From: Chytridium lagenaria
Lineage: Eukaryota; Chytridiomycota; Chytridiomycetes; Chytridiales; Chytridiaceae
Reading direction: 5' to 3'
DNA: 64,000 nucleotides
Assembly (NCBI GenBank): GCA_025449115.1
Contig: JAHLKC010000014.1
Coordinates: forward strand, 124,001-188,000
The notes beneath the pieces were generated by a model. It was given only the letters and a program-made list of their open reading frames with translations. It made no database searches and was not told the origin of the DNA. Shown piece by piece: positions 12,012-22,874 of the stretch (position 1 is the first letter of the stretch; each line of letters begins with the position of its first letter). Both the position numbers and the translations under genes were made by a program.

Positions 12012-14969
12012 ATGGTAAAAGGTACCCAAAGATTTGTGATTTTTCCAATGAGCTCTTTTGGGGGTCAAGGTGAGGACGGTTTTCGGGGCGGGTCCTCGTA
12101 CAGGTCCGATCCTTCGAGAAGACACACGACTTTTCGGGAGGATATGAACTCTGTGTATCGGAACTCGGAGGATGGTGTCCGCTTTTATGAAGATCCATCG
12201 GAACCAAGGCTTCCGCTGTCGGCATCAGAAGAGCCGCCGTCTTCTTGGAGAGCCCCTCTCATGGACAAACCACCTCCGTCTCCCTCAAGAGACTATGGTC
12301 CGCCTCCTTTGCCACCCAGTAACAGCTCCAGAGAGTTTACTCGGCTTCGTGGAGGTTACGAGAGTGATCGGGATCATTCTGGTGGAGCTACTTACTATTC
12401 TTTCCGACCATCACCAGCCCTTCCTTCAGAAGCTGGCTACTCGTCCGGTCCACGCTATGCAGAGAGTACTGGAAGTCGACCAATATCGCCTTACATAGCC
12501 AGGCGGATGGGGGACTATGCTTCAGATAGCGGAGGAGGTCCGTCTTCAAGGCCGCTCTCACCGCATCGGTCTCTTTATGATCAAAGCGCATACCGCCCCA
12601 ATTCACCATCCATGAGCCGGCCATCCATCGATCCAAGAGCTTCATCGCCTCTTTCTACGGGATACAGAAGAGAGAGGGAGCAGCCACCTCCTCCGTCTCG
12701 CTACGGTTTACCTTCGCAACCCTCTGTCACTTCACCAACGTTGCAAAGAAGATTTGACACTCCTCTGGACCGCTCTTCCAGGCCTATGTCACCATATACT
12801 CCGCAGGAACCCAACAGATACGCAGCCTCTACGGTTTCCTCAAGAAGTACGTCATCTGAGTTTCCACCAAAACCCACCTTCCCCATTTCGGAGGATCTTG
12901 CGAGGGCAGTCATGAGTCAAGCTGCTTCAGAGGATGATGGTTTCCATTCCGAAAGTGGATCCTATCATGACAGAACGAGATTCTATCAGCCTGTTTCTCG
13001 TCAATACAGCGCTCCGCTTTCGCATCGAGATCGTCTTCCCTCGTCAGGTTCCATTGGTGCGGGACTAAGCCTTCGAGAAATGAATTCATCGGTGTTTGAC
13101 GAGCCACACGACCATCATCGTATGAACATGGCAGATCCTTCTTTGCCTCCGCTCTCGGAGAATTATGCTGGCAGCGAGTTTGATCCTAACTCTGAATCGT
13201 ACCGAGGAAGAAGTGCTGGAGCATATGACCGCATGGGTAGGAGTCATAATCGCTCTGGATCAGCTATACCTGAAGGTGTCTCCCGTTCTGTGACGGGCGT
13301 TGTGGATTATGACGCGGACTATTATTCCGAAGCCGAATCGCAGGCGAGATCTTTCCGTAGTCGCGAGAATAGCTTAACCCCATCAATGGTGAATGGATAT
13401 TACAGCGACGCTGGTGGTGGCCGGGAGCCAAGACGTCCATTCAGAAGGGCTGAATCAGGAATGGAAGATGAAACCCCTCGATTTGATGACGTTAGTGGCT
13501 TACATACTTTTCTCAGTTCTAGTATTAAAATCATTCATCCTTATTTGTCCTTTTGCCTACCTTTTTATTTATTATTATACTGATATTCGCCACATATAGC
13601 GTTACCGCCGCAACACCTCCACATCTCGACCACGCCCAACTCTTGCCCCTGCTCATCAGCAAGTTTACCCATCACGGCCACCTCCACATAGTGACAGTGT
13701 AGGCTCTATGAACGTTGCCTTTGGTTCCGCCTCATCCCTTAGTGGTCGTGAAGACGGCGGCATTTTGCCCTACCATCCGCCTCCAACGAAACATCAACCC
13801 GAACATTCGGAATCTGTTCTAGGTTCACCATCTGTATCCCTTAAGAAACCACTTGCAAGTCCAGCGCCACGTTTGCCATCAATCGCTGATAATCAGGATG
13901 AAAGTACGCGGTTGGGCCCAAGGAGAGCGGTAATAGCTGGGCGACAAAACATGGTCCTCCAGTGAATGACGGGCCTATTCCATTGGCGGCGAACTCAACA
14001 ACTCCTCCTCTACCACCTCATCATCATCTTCATCATCATCATCTGTTCCAGCATTCCCCAGTGAACCAACCATCCGACCATCAGGATCAAGTTCTGATTC
14101 TCTCACCCTCGAAATTGACGCCATACGCCATAAAGTCGATGACCTTCGGCAAAAGTTTATGTCCGCTCGTAATTCCTCTAAGCTACCGGCCGAATCATCG
14201 AAAGATGACGTTAGAGCATCGATGGAAAAGACTAATGAATCCTTGGACTCATCGGCAGTCTCGGGAGCCTCTCCACTGAATAGCCCGGCATCTAGCCGAC
14301 CACCGAGTGCGAAGAGGCATCCGCCGGTCCCTGCAAAACCGCCTGCACTAAGAGGTGGAAGTGGCAGTGCTGGGAAACCGTCGCCTATTAGCACGACCGA
14401 GATGGGACCGAATCGAAATGGTCCGATATCGGCGAGTGTGTTGGCCATGTCCACATCGCCGTCTACTTTGGCCGAATTAAATTCATTTGATGGTAAATTC
14501 CTTGTTGCTTTTGCTTATACTTGACCACCTTTTTTTTTAGACACGTTAAAACCGTTTGGACAGACAGACCTTAGAGTCCTCGATTGCTGCCTCGTGCGAA
14601 ATCTTCGGTTAGTAATATTGATTGCCGTTTACGTCAAACATGCTTATTCTTACTGTCTAATTTAGGCACACCCTTGCTTTGACATTGGACGTGAACCAAA
14701 TGCTGGCGGAGGCCAGCGAGACAGGAATGACTGCCTCTGCAACCTCACTGGTGAAAAATATGTCGGACGTTCAAGTGTCGAGCATGTCGATGCTGCTGCG
14801 TATGATGGAGCAATATGAGAAAGAGCAAAAGCTTGTCCTCGATGCCATTGAGACTGGATCAACCTCTGTCACAACAGCTACTCCCCGTGGGGGCCCTGGA
14901 GAAGAAAGAGGAGGATTCCATCAGAAAGTTCAGCAGATAACACCGGCAATGTCACCTGACAGGCGATAG
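12012..14969 (+). CDS. Large disordered Ser/Pro/Arg/Tyr-rich protein with helical C-terminus
   Basis: Predicted exons 12012-13490, 13600-13961, 14062-14492, 14541-14607 and 14666-14969 join without frame breaks to 880 residues. Residues 1-620 are disordered, rich in Ser, Pro, Arg and Tyr, with repeated S-P and RPxSP-type motifs that suggest proline-directed phosphorylation. A helix with IRHKVDDLRQKFMSARN follows, and the last 120 residues are helical (LDVNQMLAEASETGM, SMLLRMMEQYEKEQ). The intron at 13962-14061 overlaps a CAT/TCA-rich tract; reading through it would break the frame. A second possible start is the ATG at 12048. No family is recognised; a cytoskeletal or polarity scaffold is possible but unsupported. 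Confidence 0.7.
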
Positions 14970-15276
14970 ATTGCATTTAGAGGTTATTCTTTCTTACCAC
15001 ACAAATCGTAAAATGCTGGGGTTTAGTTTGTTTAATTTGTTTTCTTCCTGTTTTAATTTCCTGCTCTGTTGCAAAATAACATGTTTGGAGTCTCCTGCTC
15101 AATTCCATATCCGAATCTCTTTCAAATATCCCGTGACTAGTTCACATGTTCCGAGTCCCGATTCCCCCTATGAAATATAAATTTCGAATGATTTGGGTCC
15201 GATGTCCAAGCATTCCTGTATAAAAACTTGACCACAGCCTTTTCCCTCTCACCTGAAGTCTTGAACATTTAAGAGC
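14970..15276 (+). promoter_or_regulatory. Intergenic with TATA-like box for the Eis-like gene
   Basis: The 307-bp spacer contains TATAAAAA at 15219-15226, followed by a pyrimidine-rich stretch (15240-15250) and the first ATG at 15277. The spacing supports transcription starting near 15250, which argues against a further upstream coding exon. Confidence 0.4.
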
Positions 15277-16817
15277 ATGCTGACGACGACGGGGATGTCT
15301 CGGTGGCAGAACCTGAGATCACATTCAACAAGCGCACATTCCGGATCATCGAGGCCGATGCGACTATATATGCTTACTCTGAGGCGCTTGCCCTCTGCTA
15401 CCCAGGCATCCAACTCTATGCAACAACCGAATCTCGCATGAAGTTATATGAGTCCATTCAACAGCGCAAAAAGTCTGATCCAAAGACTAACATTCTGGGG
15501 TATCTTTGACAAGGACGCGTCAACCACGGACTCGATTGGAGTAAAGGAGGATGCTGAATCTGCACCAGCGTTGAAGCCTGCTCCTGGCTTTTTGGCTGGA
15601 TCGTTGCATATCGACTTCGAGATGAATTTGTTTGGAATGCAGAAGAAGATTGGTGGTCTTGCTGGTGTTGGGACGGCGATGCTGTTCAAGAAGCAAGGTC
15701 TTGCAAAGGACCTCGTGCTCCACTTCTTGGATCAATGTGATCAAAAGGGTTACGCTATGGCGGCGCTTCATCCTTTCAGGCCCGACTTTTATTGTGAGTC
15801 TATCATCTAGTTTATGTTTTCTTAATCTGTAATTTAGATCAAATGGGATTCGGATTTTCGTCCCCAAATTACGAGTACTCCATCCGCCCCAGCTCCTTCC
15901 CCAAATCCCTTCCATCCGTTAAAAGTATGACCGGCAAAGTCACTCAATTGAGTCATACGGATACCGATGAGATGGTGCTTATGTGCAACACGTATGCAGA
16001 TTCACATCACGGCGCCTTCTATATGAACTCGACGGATATCAAAAAATTCGTCTGGGACTCCAAAAATCTCGCGTTCGGCTATCGTGACGCTTCAGGAGCT
16101 CTTCAGGGCTTGGTTTCGTTTGATTTCCGTAAACCCGACCCGACAGGGTTCATGCCAAATGACATGATTGTATCGTGGTTCATGTATAATACCACTGAGG
16201 CGTTGGCGGGGTTGCTGAATTTTTTGAGAACGCAGGAGGATCAGGTGAGGTATGTGGTTATGAGGACGCAGGATGGGGATTTGCCGTTTTTGGTGAAAGA
16301 TGTGAGGGTCGCTGGAGATGAGTTTAGGTATTTGAGTAGGTGTGGTCTTAAAACAAGTGATAGGGGAACGGCAATGATGTGAGTGCATTGTCAACTCTAT
16401 CTCGTATCAAGGATATAGTTTAACTTCAACTTTTTACTGATCAGGTTTCGCATTGTCAACCTCCACAATCTCTTCTCCTCATACCTCGCAGACCATAATT
16501 TTAACGGAGTCAGCATCCGTCTTTTGATTAAGGCGGAGGATACGTTCGTCCCGAAGAATGAAAACCCCGTGCTCGTGGAATTCCGTGACGGCAAACCCAC
16601 CGTTGTAAGCAGTCCCGAACAAGCACATGCCGACTCTGACGCTGACACAACTCTCGAGTTGACCATTAATAACCTCGCGTCACTTGTCGTTGGATCAGTT
16701 ACACTCAAGTCGTTGATCAATCATGGACTTGCCACTGTTACCCCCAACGTGAATGCATCCAAGGTTGGAAAGTTGTTTCAAGTAGAATCCAGTCCTGTCA
16801 ACTTCATCGAATTTTAA
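15277..16817 (+). CDS. Eis-like GNAT N-acetyltransferase with SCP2-fold C-terminus
   Basis: The exon ending at 15793, then 15838-16378 and 16445-16817, read as an Eis-type acetyltransferase. The core GLAGVGTAML...GLAKDLV with HPFRPDFY and MGFGF matches the acetyl-CoA-binding and strand-5 blocks of bacterial Eis/GNAT proteins. A second GNAT-like half and a C-terminal sterol-carrier-2-like module (TLELTINNLASLVVG) follow, giving the usual tripartite layout of about 430 residues. Expected reaction: acetyl transfer to an amine, substrate unknown. Two frame problems exist: the ATGs at 15277 and 15295 are out of frame with the protein (GGGG at 15291-15294), and the frame shifts again at GGGG 15497-15500. 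The family is mainly bacterial, so ancient transfer followed by intron gain is likely. Confidence 0.75.
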
Positions 16818-17008
16818 AAATAATAAATACAAACAAGAAAGATTACATGCATGTATTGCACTGACGCACATTTTGTGGGATGTCATTATTGAAGCAGCCA
16901 GAAAGACAAACAAAAAACAAAACTAATAAAAAACGATCACTCTGTCCGGGTATCATTGTTGATCTCATGCTGCAAAAATTCCCACCAAGTCAAGTTCACC
17001 TCATATGA

Positions 17009-17793
17009 TTATGCCTTCTTTTTAACCCATTTCAGCGTTTTCTTCCCACTCCCATCGTCAATTCTTTTCCTTTCAAACCATTTTTCCTTCAGCCCATCCG
17101 CAACAGTTTTATCCCACAATTCCGACGCCACGCCCAAGGTCCTTACAACATCTCACCTAAATGTAATCATTAACACAAAAACTTCCGTCTTAAGAAAAAC
17201 TCTCACCAACGCCGCGAACCAACATTTCCGTTCGACTTCATCCGTGCTAAGCCCAGACTTTCTCGAAAGCTCCCAATCCCCAATCGCCTCTGACACAAAC
17301 CGTCCATGCACACGAAGAATGTAAGTCCGAAACGCCGTCTTCCCAGACGGACTCGTCACTTTTAAATCTCCTCTCGGCTCAAGACTCCATCCTAAAGCAT
17401 CAGAACGTTTCCAACAAGAACGTGAAATACCGGCTCTTCCAAAGGCTTTATCAAGAAGGTCAATGTACTTTGATTCTGCGAGATAAACCCATCCTTTGAC
17501 TTATCGAGTTAGTCTTGTATGAAGAAATGGATTAAACCTTCGTGTATTTCCAAATCTTTGCCGTCAACAGGAGATGTTAGGATCTTAATGGTCTCAGGGG
17601 GGTATGGTCCACTTGCTACGCCTTCATATATGGCTTTGTTATGATCTGACGTTTCGTTCAAAGAGGGTAATGCGAGACGCAGGGATGGTGATGTGGTGGA
17701 AAGGTATCGACAGTTCGAGAATGCGATGGGTAGATATCGACTCGGCGAAGAAAGTCGCAGAGCGTTTACAAGTTGTGGTCTCCAAACGATCAT
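17009..17793 (-). CDS. MGM101: MGM101 mitochondrial genome maintenance recombinase
   Basis: Rad52-like single-strand annealing protein of mitochondrial nucleoids. Predicted exons on the minus strand: 17793-17538, 17493-17431, 17391-17207 and 17156-17009. The first residues (MIVWRPQLVNALRLSSPSR) form a typical presequence. The core is recognisable: PYPPETIKILTSPV, ESKYIDLLDKAFG, GWSLEPRGD, ILRVHGRFVSEA, and RCCKDLG followed by VASELWD near the end. Length is about 216 residues, with a lysine-rich tail. Two introns are only 39 and 44 bp. One extra base at the CCC run 17133-17135 breaks the frame inside the most conserved block, so it is probably an assembly error. Confidence 0.85.
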
Positions 17794-17894
17794 AATTGAT
17801 TTGACACTCGTTGTTTTCCAAATTGCTGACCTGTCATGAATTCTAAGGATCATGACAATACCAAATGTTCGATTTCTCCGGTGTGGTAGTAGTT

Positions 17895-17972
17895 GGCCAG
17901 TAATATCGTTACAATCCATCATGAATGTCATGTCGGCCAGTAATATCGTACAATCCATCATGAATGTCATGC
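17895..17972. repeat. Two tandem copies of a ~40-bp unit upstream of MGM101
   Basis: GGCCAGTAATATCGT...CATCATGAATGTCATG occurs twice in a row, at 17895-17934 and 17935-17972. The copies differ by about one indel and the last bases. They lie 100-180 bp upstream of the MGM101 start, in its probable promoter. A recent local duplication is the simplest reading; each copy could carry a regulatory site. Confidence 0.8.
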
Positions 17973-17985
17973 TATGAACAAGCAT

Positions 17986-18420
17986 CCCTCAAGAGATTCT
18001 CACTGGCAACATCGCTCCTCAACTGGATGACCGAGCAACACCCTTTCCAATGTCAGTAGAAACTTTCGCAGCATCCTCCAGTCTCGCTCCTTTCGCCGTA
18101 TCGCCGCAGGGAGACTCTTATCCCTCAAATTCTTTTATCCTTACCATCCTTAGAATCGATCTATTCGCCTCGACCGATATCGCCATATCGGAGGTACATG
18201 AACTATGGAACTGGTCGGATCAAGGCTACACTGTTTTACGATCCAAAACAATGGTGCTATTATGACGGAAGAATCAGTTCGTTAATTTTTAAAAAAAAAA
18301 ACTGTGCCCCCGGCTCCCATGAACGCTCAGTCGCTTGGATGAAAGTGGCATATGGTGAACGTGAAGAGCTTTTACAGGGTAATAAAAGTTTGGTAGAATT
18401 TGTGGGGATTTAAGTAGACT
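17986..18420 (+). other. Short open frames, possible gene remnant
   Basis: An open frame with an ATG at 18050 runs to 18265, and a second at 18198-18413 overlaps it. Neither has a recognised domain. An A-tract at 18289-18299 lies inside the second frame. It may be a decayed gene or chance frames; I cannot support a product. Confidence 0.2.
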
Positions 18421-19500
18421 CTTTGCGTTTCAAAAAAGACATCAATGCCATTATTTACCAGTCACTATTTTGGGGCTTTAAAAACCGAAGGCAATTGACA
18501 TAACATTGAGCCTCCATTACCGTAAATGATGGACCTATTTCGCCTCTGAATGCAGGCAAAACAGGGTCAGGGAGCTTGATTTAACTTTGGCCACAGGAGG
18601 ATGAAGAGATAGTTGACACGTATCTTTTTTTTTTTTCGTGAATTCAAGAACAACGCCATTCTCACCTTTATTCTTCTCATAACCATTTCTCTCCATCGCT
18701 TGAAAAACCTTTTTATTAACGCCTTTGCCAACACGAACTCTCTCACCCCTGAATTTCTAAGATTGGAAGCAAAATGACGCGTTGGAAACCAGGTTCATAT
18801 CTGTTTGTTTTTTTTCTTCAAATGAGGATTTGTTTTCTTCAACCCTTGTCAACGTATCATAATCATCGATGTTATCATATGTTCAATCTTTTTCAACACT
18901 GATTCCTCATTCTGCTGTTCAGCCCATTATCATTGGAGATCCCCATATCTATCTATCATTGACATTACCGAAAGTCATGATCCCCGTTGCCGCCATGACA
19001 TCAGTCACTAGTCATGTTTAAAGTTCAACCATGATCCAGGTTTGAATTAAAAACATCAAACATCCCCTTCCAAAAAAAAGAGGGTTCCGAAAAAGTATAC
19101 CATTATATCACAAGGTTTATTCATAGAAACCTGTTTCCACAAAAGAAAAAAAAACGGAAAAAAGACGACGGGTATAACAAATAAAAACAGGGATGGGGAT
19201 AAGTAGAATGTTGTCGCAGAGGTTAGGGACGCGAAAGGTAAGAAAACAAAAAAGGGCGTAAGTAATGAATGGATGAATGTGTAGGAAAAAAAAAAAACAA
19301 CATTCGCGGATGTTAAACACAAAGTATAATGACGTTAAAAGGCTGTGTAAAAAAAAAAGGGGGGGGGGGGGGGTCACCCCCACATCGTCGCAGAAAGAAA
19401 ACCCGTTCAAGGTTGATTATACACAAAAAAAAAAATATGAAAAAAAGGCGATGGGGTATAATGAAATAAAAAAAAAAGACACAGAAAAAAAAAAGAAGAA
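18421..19500. other. AT-rich, homopolymer-rich intergenic DNA
   Basis: About 1.1 kb without a supported gene. Poly-T near 18626-18637, many poly-A tracts from 19070 to 19500, and a G15 run. Open frames here are Lys- or Phe-rich products of homopolymers. It is probably the 3' UTR and flank of the minus-strand kinase that ends at 19501. Confidence 0.6.
19359..19373 (+). repeat. Homopolymer A10-G15
   Basis: Fifteen G residues follow directly after ten A residues (19349-19358). Such a run is error-prone in sequencing and could form a G-quadruplex-like structure. It lies in the 3' flank of the PAS-kinase-like gene. Confidence 0.7.
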
Positions 19501-22500
19501 TCACACTTCAACCCCAGAATCACTCTCCCTTTTATCTCCTTCCTCCTCCCCAACACCAATCCCCTTGATCCACTCATGATCCGCAACCTCCTCCATCGTG
19601 ATCCTCCTCTCCGCAACAGGATCCAGCATGCGGTTCACAAGATCCACGCATCCAGCAGAACGACGAGATTTCAGGACGGGACGAATAGTCCTACATTGTG
19701 GGTCAGTGGCGTCTGGAGGGAAAGGGAGGGTGGATTCCTGCAATAAAAAAAGAAAAATATTAATAAAGGCAATATTCTTTTAATTTTTTTGATTTTTTTT
19801 TTTTTTATATTTTTTTTTTTAGGAAAGAAGGGGGGGAGAGGAGAAAAAAAAAGGTACCCACCACCAAGATGAAGAGGAGAACACCTAAACTCCATACATC
19901 TGCTTCGGGACCTCGATATTTTTCGCCGGCAAGAACTTCAGGCGCGGAATAAGCCAACGTCCCACAAAGGTCATCAAAGTAGTCGACGCTGGATGTTGGG
20001 ATCTGTCGTGCAGTTCCGAAATCAATGAGCTTGACGCGCAGAGAATCATCAATGATGACCTGTACACAAAATTAGCAAGATAAAAAAACAAGGGGATGGT
20101 GGGATGAAGAAAAAGGAATATACAATTGATCAACATCTGACTTTGAAAAAAAAGGGGTTGTGAGGGGAAAAGACAATGAAAAAACATATTAAAATACATA
20201 CATTCTCATCCTTGATATCCCGATGGACATACCCCTTGGCATGCATAAACCTCACCGCATCCACAATCTGAGCAAAAATCACCCTCGCCACCCCCTCAGG
20301 CATCCTCGGATTCCGTTCAATACATTCAAAAAGATCCTGCGACGGTCGTCTCCCCTTTCTCCTTTTCGGTGCAACCACACGCGCAGACACCGGATTCGAC
20401 GCGCGCCGATCCGCACGGGCAACAACAGGCGGTGGAGAGGAAGGCGGGGATGAGGATGTTGTGCGAAGATGGAGGGGATGGTGATGATGATGGTGGGAGG
20501 AGTGGGAGAGTTGGAGGATGAGAGGGAGGGTGTGGACGGGGGTTGTAGGGGATTGTGATACGGTTGCTGAAGAGATGGAGAAGGGTTGAGGAGGGGGACG
20601 GAGGAGGATGATGGGGTTGGAGGGGATGTCGATGTGGGGGGAGGTGATGTGGTCCATGTCGTGATGGTCTTCGGTAGTGGTGCCTTCGCGGTGTGTTTTA
20701 AGTACGGCGACAGCAGCTTCTCGAATTGGGGTGACGATGATGGATCGTTCGATAAAGGCAGATGTTAAACTGTTGGTGGATGACGTGGATGCGAGGGAGG
20801 ACACGGTTGTAGCTGATGACGCGACGGGTGTTTGATGTGAACCTGAGAACGCGTGAACAGATTCTTGTACGACGATAAAGAACTAATAATACCGTGGGAA
20901 ATAAAGAATTAGAAATTAAAGACACTTGTGTGACAGTGTGAAACCAAAAGTGATAATTAAATAAAATAATAATTAAAATAACTATTAGCCCTGCATGTGA
21001 CGTAGGTACTACTACTAATAAATGCCACCAAAAGAAAGCAAGCCCCATCATCATCCATCAGCCCTCCTGTCCAATCATCTTTAATAGAAGCCACATCACT
21101 CCATAAATCAGAAAATGCACCATCCGATCACCCCCAAAAATAAGCATTCGGACAGATATCCCTTTGTGTCCGACAATTGTCCAATTTCAAGTGTTTCAAA
21201 ATGAAACCAAAAAAAAAAAAACAACATCACACCACCCAAAAGATAAAACAACAAAAAAAAAACTAATCTACTAAATAAGGGGAACTCACCGTCGCATCCT
21301 CAAACAACTCCAAAAACCTTACAATATTCGGGTGTTCCAACCGTCTCAACATAAACACCTCCACAGGCACAACACCTCCAAGTCCACGATCCCTCTTCCA
21401 CCCATTGGGGGGGATCCTGTCCTTTAAAATAAACTTGACCGCCGTCTCAAGTCCATCAGCGCGTCTCGTCGCCGTGACAACAAAGCCTGTCGCACCTTTT
21501 CCGAGGATATCGCCGAGGATGTATCGGTCGAGAAAGGCCGGGAGGGGCGTGTAGAGGGACCGGCTGTGGCGTCAAAGGATTGACGCGTGGCCGGGGGCAT
21601 GAGAGGTGGATCGGGAAGGAGGATGGAGGCGGTGTCAACGGTTGGGGATTCGATAATGAGGTGATGCGACGTGTCTTCCACGTTCTTGATCAAGACGGTG
21701 GTGGGTTCACGCGTGTCAACGGCATCTACCATCATGTCCTGATGCCTCACAGGTAAAGAATCTTTAGACTCTTTGGTTTCCACAATTCCGAGCATAAGTC
21801 CAGCCTCTTTGTCCAAAAAGTCCACGTCCTTCATCATTGCCACCATTGATCCAGGTAAAGCTTGTCTTGATTCAGTGTCTAAGGAGACTTGAGGGTTCGT
21901 GCGGTCAACACCATTGTCGGATTCCCCACCCACCAGTAACCACGTTGCTTCTCCAGTGCGTCGCCGCATTCGAGGACGCCGCGCCGACACGTCTTCATCC
22001 GAATCAGATTCCACCTTGACCGCCGCCACAGGAGATGTGGGATGTGAAGGGAGCGGGGTGGGGTTTTGAAGTAGCGAGCCCTGGGGTTTCGGTAGATCGA
22101 TGGACATGGAGAGGAGAGAGTTGTTTCCGGATGTTGTTTTGCGACGAGACGGGATGGCAAAGATGGGGGGTCGGGTATCACTGTGGAAGGGAGTTGGAGG
22201 TGATGGAGTTGAGCGTCGAGGGCGAGGATTGGGGAAGGGGTTACGGAGGGTGGACATGAGGAGGAGGGAAAGAAGGAAAGTTCTGTGGCGGATGCAGAGA
22301 GGGGGCCGGATTTTCCTGTTCGTGAGAGATGGTGGGCGTGTGGGGAGGAGGAGGAAAGACAGTGGATGGCAGACATGGAGGGAACTTTACGTAGCTTTGA
22401 GCAGGAAGACGTGGAGAGAGGGGATGTGTGAGAGGAGGGAGGGGGTGATGATGAAAGGGGGACTTGAGAGTGCAGAAGGTGAAGATGTTGGACACAATAG

Positions 22501-22874
22501 TCGCAGCAAGAAGAACAGAGGATGGAGAGTGGGAGGAGGGAGGTTTTGTGAAGAGGAGCGACGGAGGTGTTGAAAGAATTCGAATAGGCTAAAGGTGTTG
22601 TTGCGGTCAATCCAGTGGGTGGTAAATGAGAGGGTGGTAAATGAGAAGCGATAAAAGTGTTGGGTTGTGTGATGGGTGTGAGGATAAGGGGACAGGAAGA
22701 CACTGGATGGTGGAGTTGCTGATGATGATGGTGATGGTGATGATGAGACTGCTGTTGATGTTGCTGCTGCTGAAAGTGATGTGGGAGCTGATGTGTGTGG
22801 TGATGGTGATTAAGGTGATCGTGATGCATTAAAGCCGAGGCAACTGAGCCAGGAGGAGTTGCCGAAAGGGTCAT
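19501..22874 (-). CDS. PAS-kinase-like Ser/Thr protein kinase with low-complexity insert
   Basis: Kinase exons: 21290 up to about 21570, 20882-20212, 20059-19862 and 19737-19501. The glycine loop is GDILGKGATGFV, the lysine lies in AVKFILKDR, alpha-C in HPNIVRFLELFED, the catalytic loop is HRDIKDEN, the magnesium loop IDFG, and the activation end CGTLAYSAPEV. The block GEKYRGPEADVWSLGV and the short C-lobe ending in HEWIKG fit PASK/PSK1. About 165 residues rich in Ser, Thr, Pro and His (roughly 20345-20850) split the hinge between the ATFFIVVQES strand and DLFECIERN. The N-terminal ~480 codons to the ATG at 22874 are disordered with His/Gln repeats, and at least two frame switches near 22200 and 21580 remain unresolved. 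No PAS domain was recognised. PAS kinases tune sugar and translation metabolism. Confidence 0.75.
22715..22830. repeat. Trinucleotide CAT/CAG-type tract coding His/Gln runs
   Basis: Imperfect GAT/GGT/GCT repeats on the plus strand read on the minus strand as long His runs separated by Gln runs near the N-terminus of the kinase. Such tracts are prone to slippage. Confidence 0.7.
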
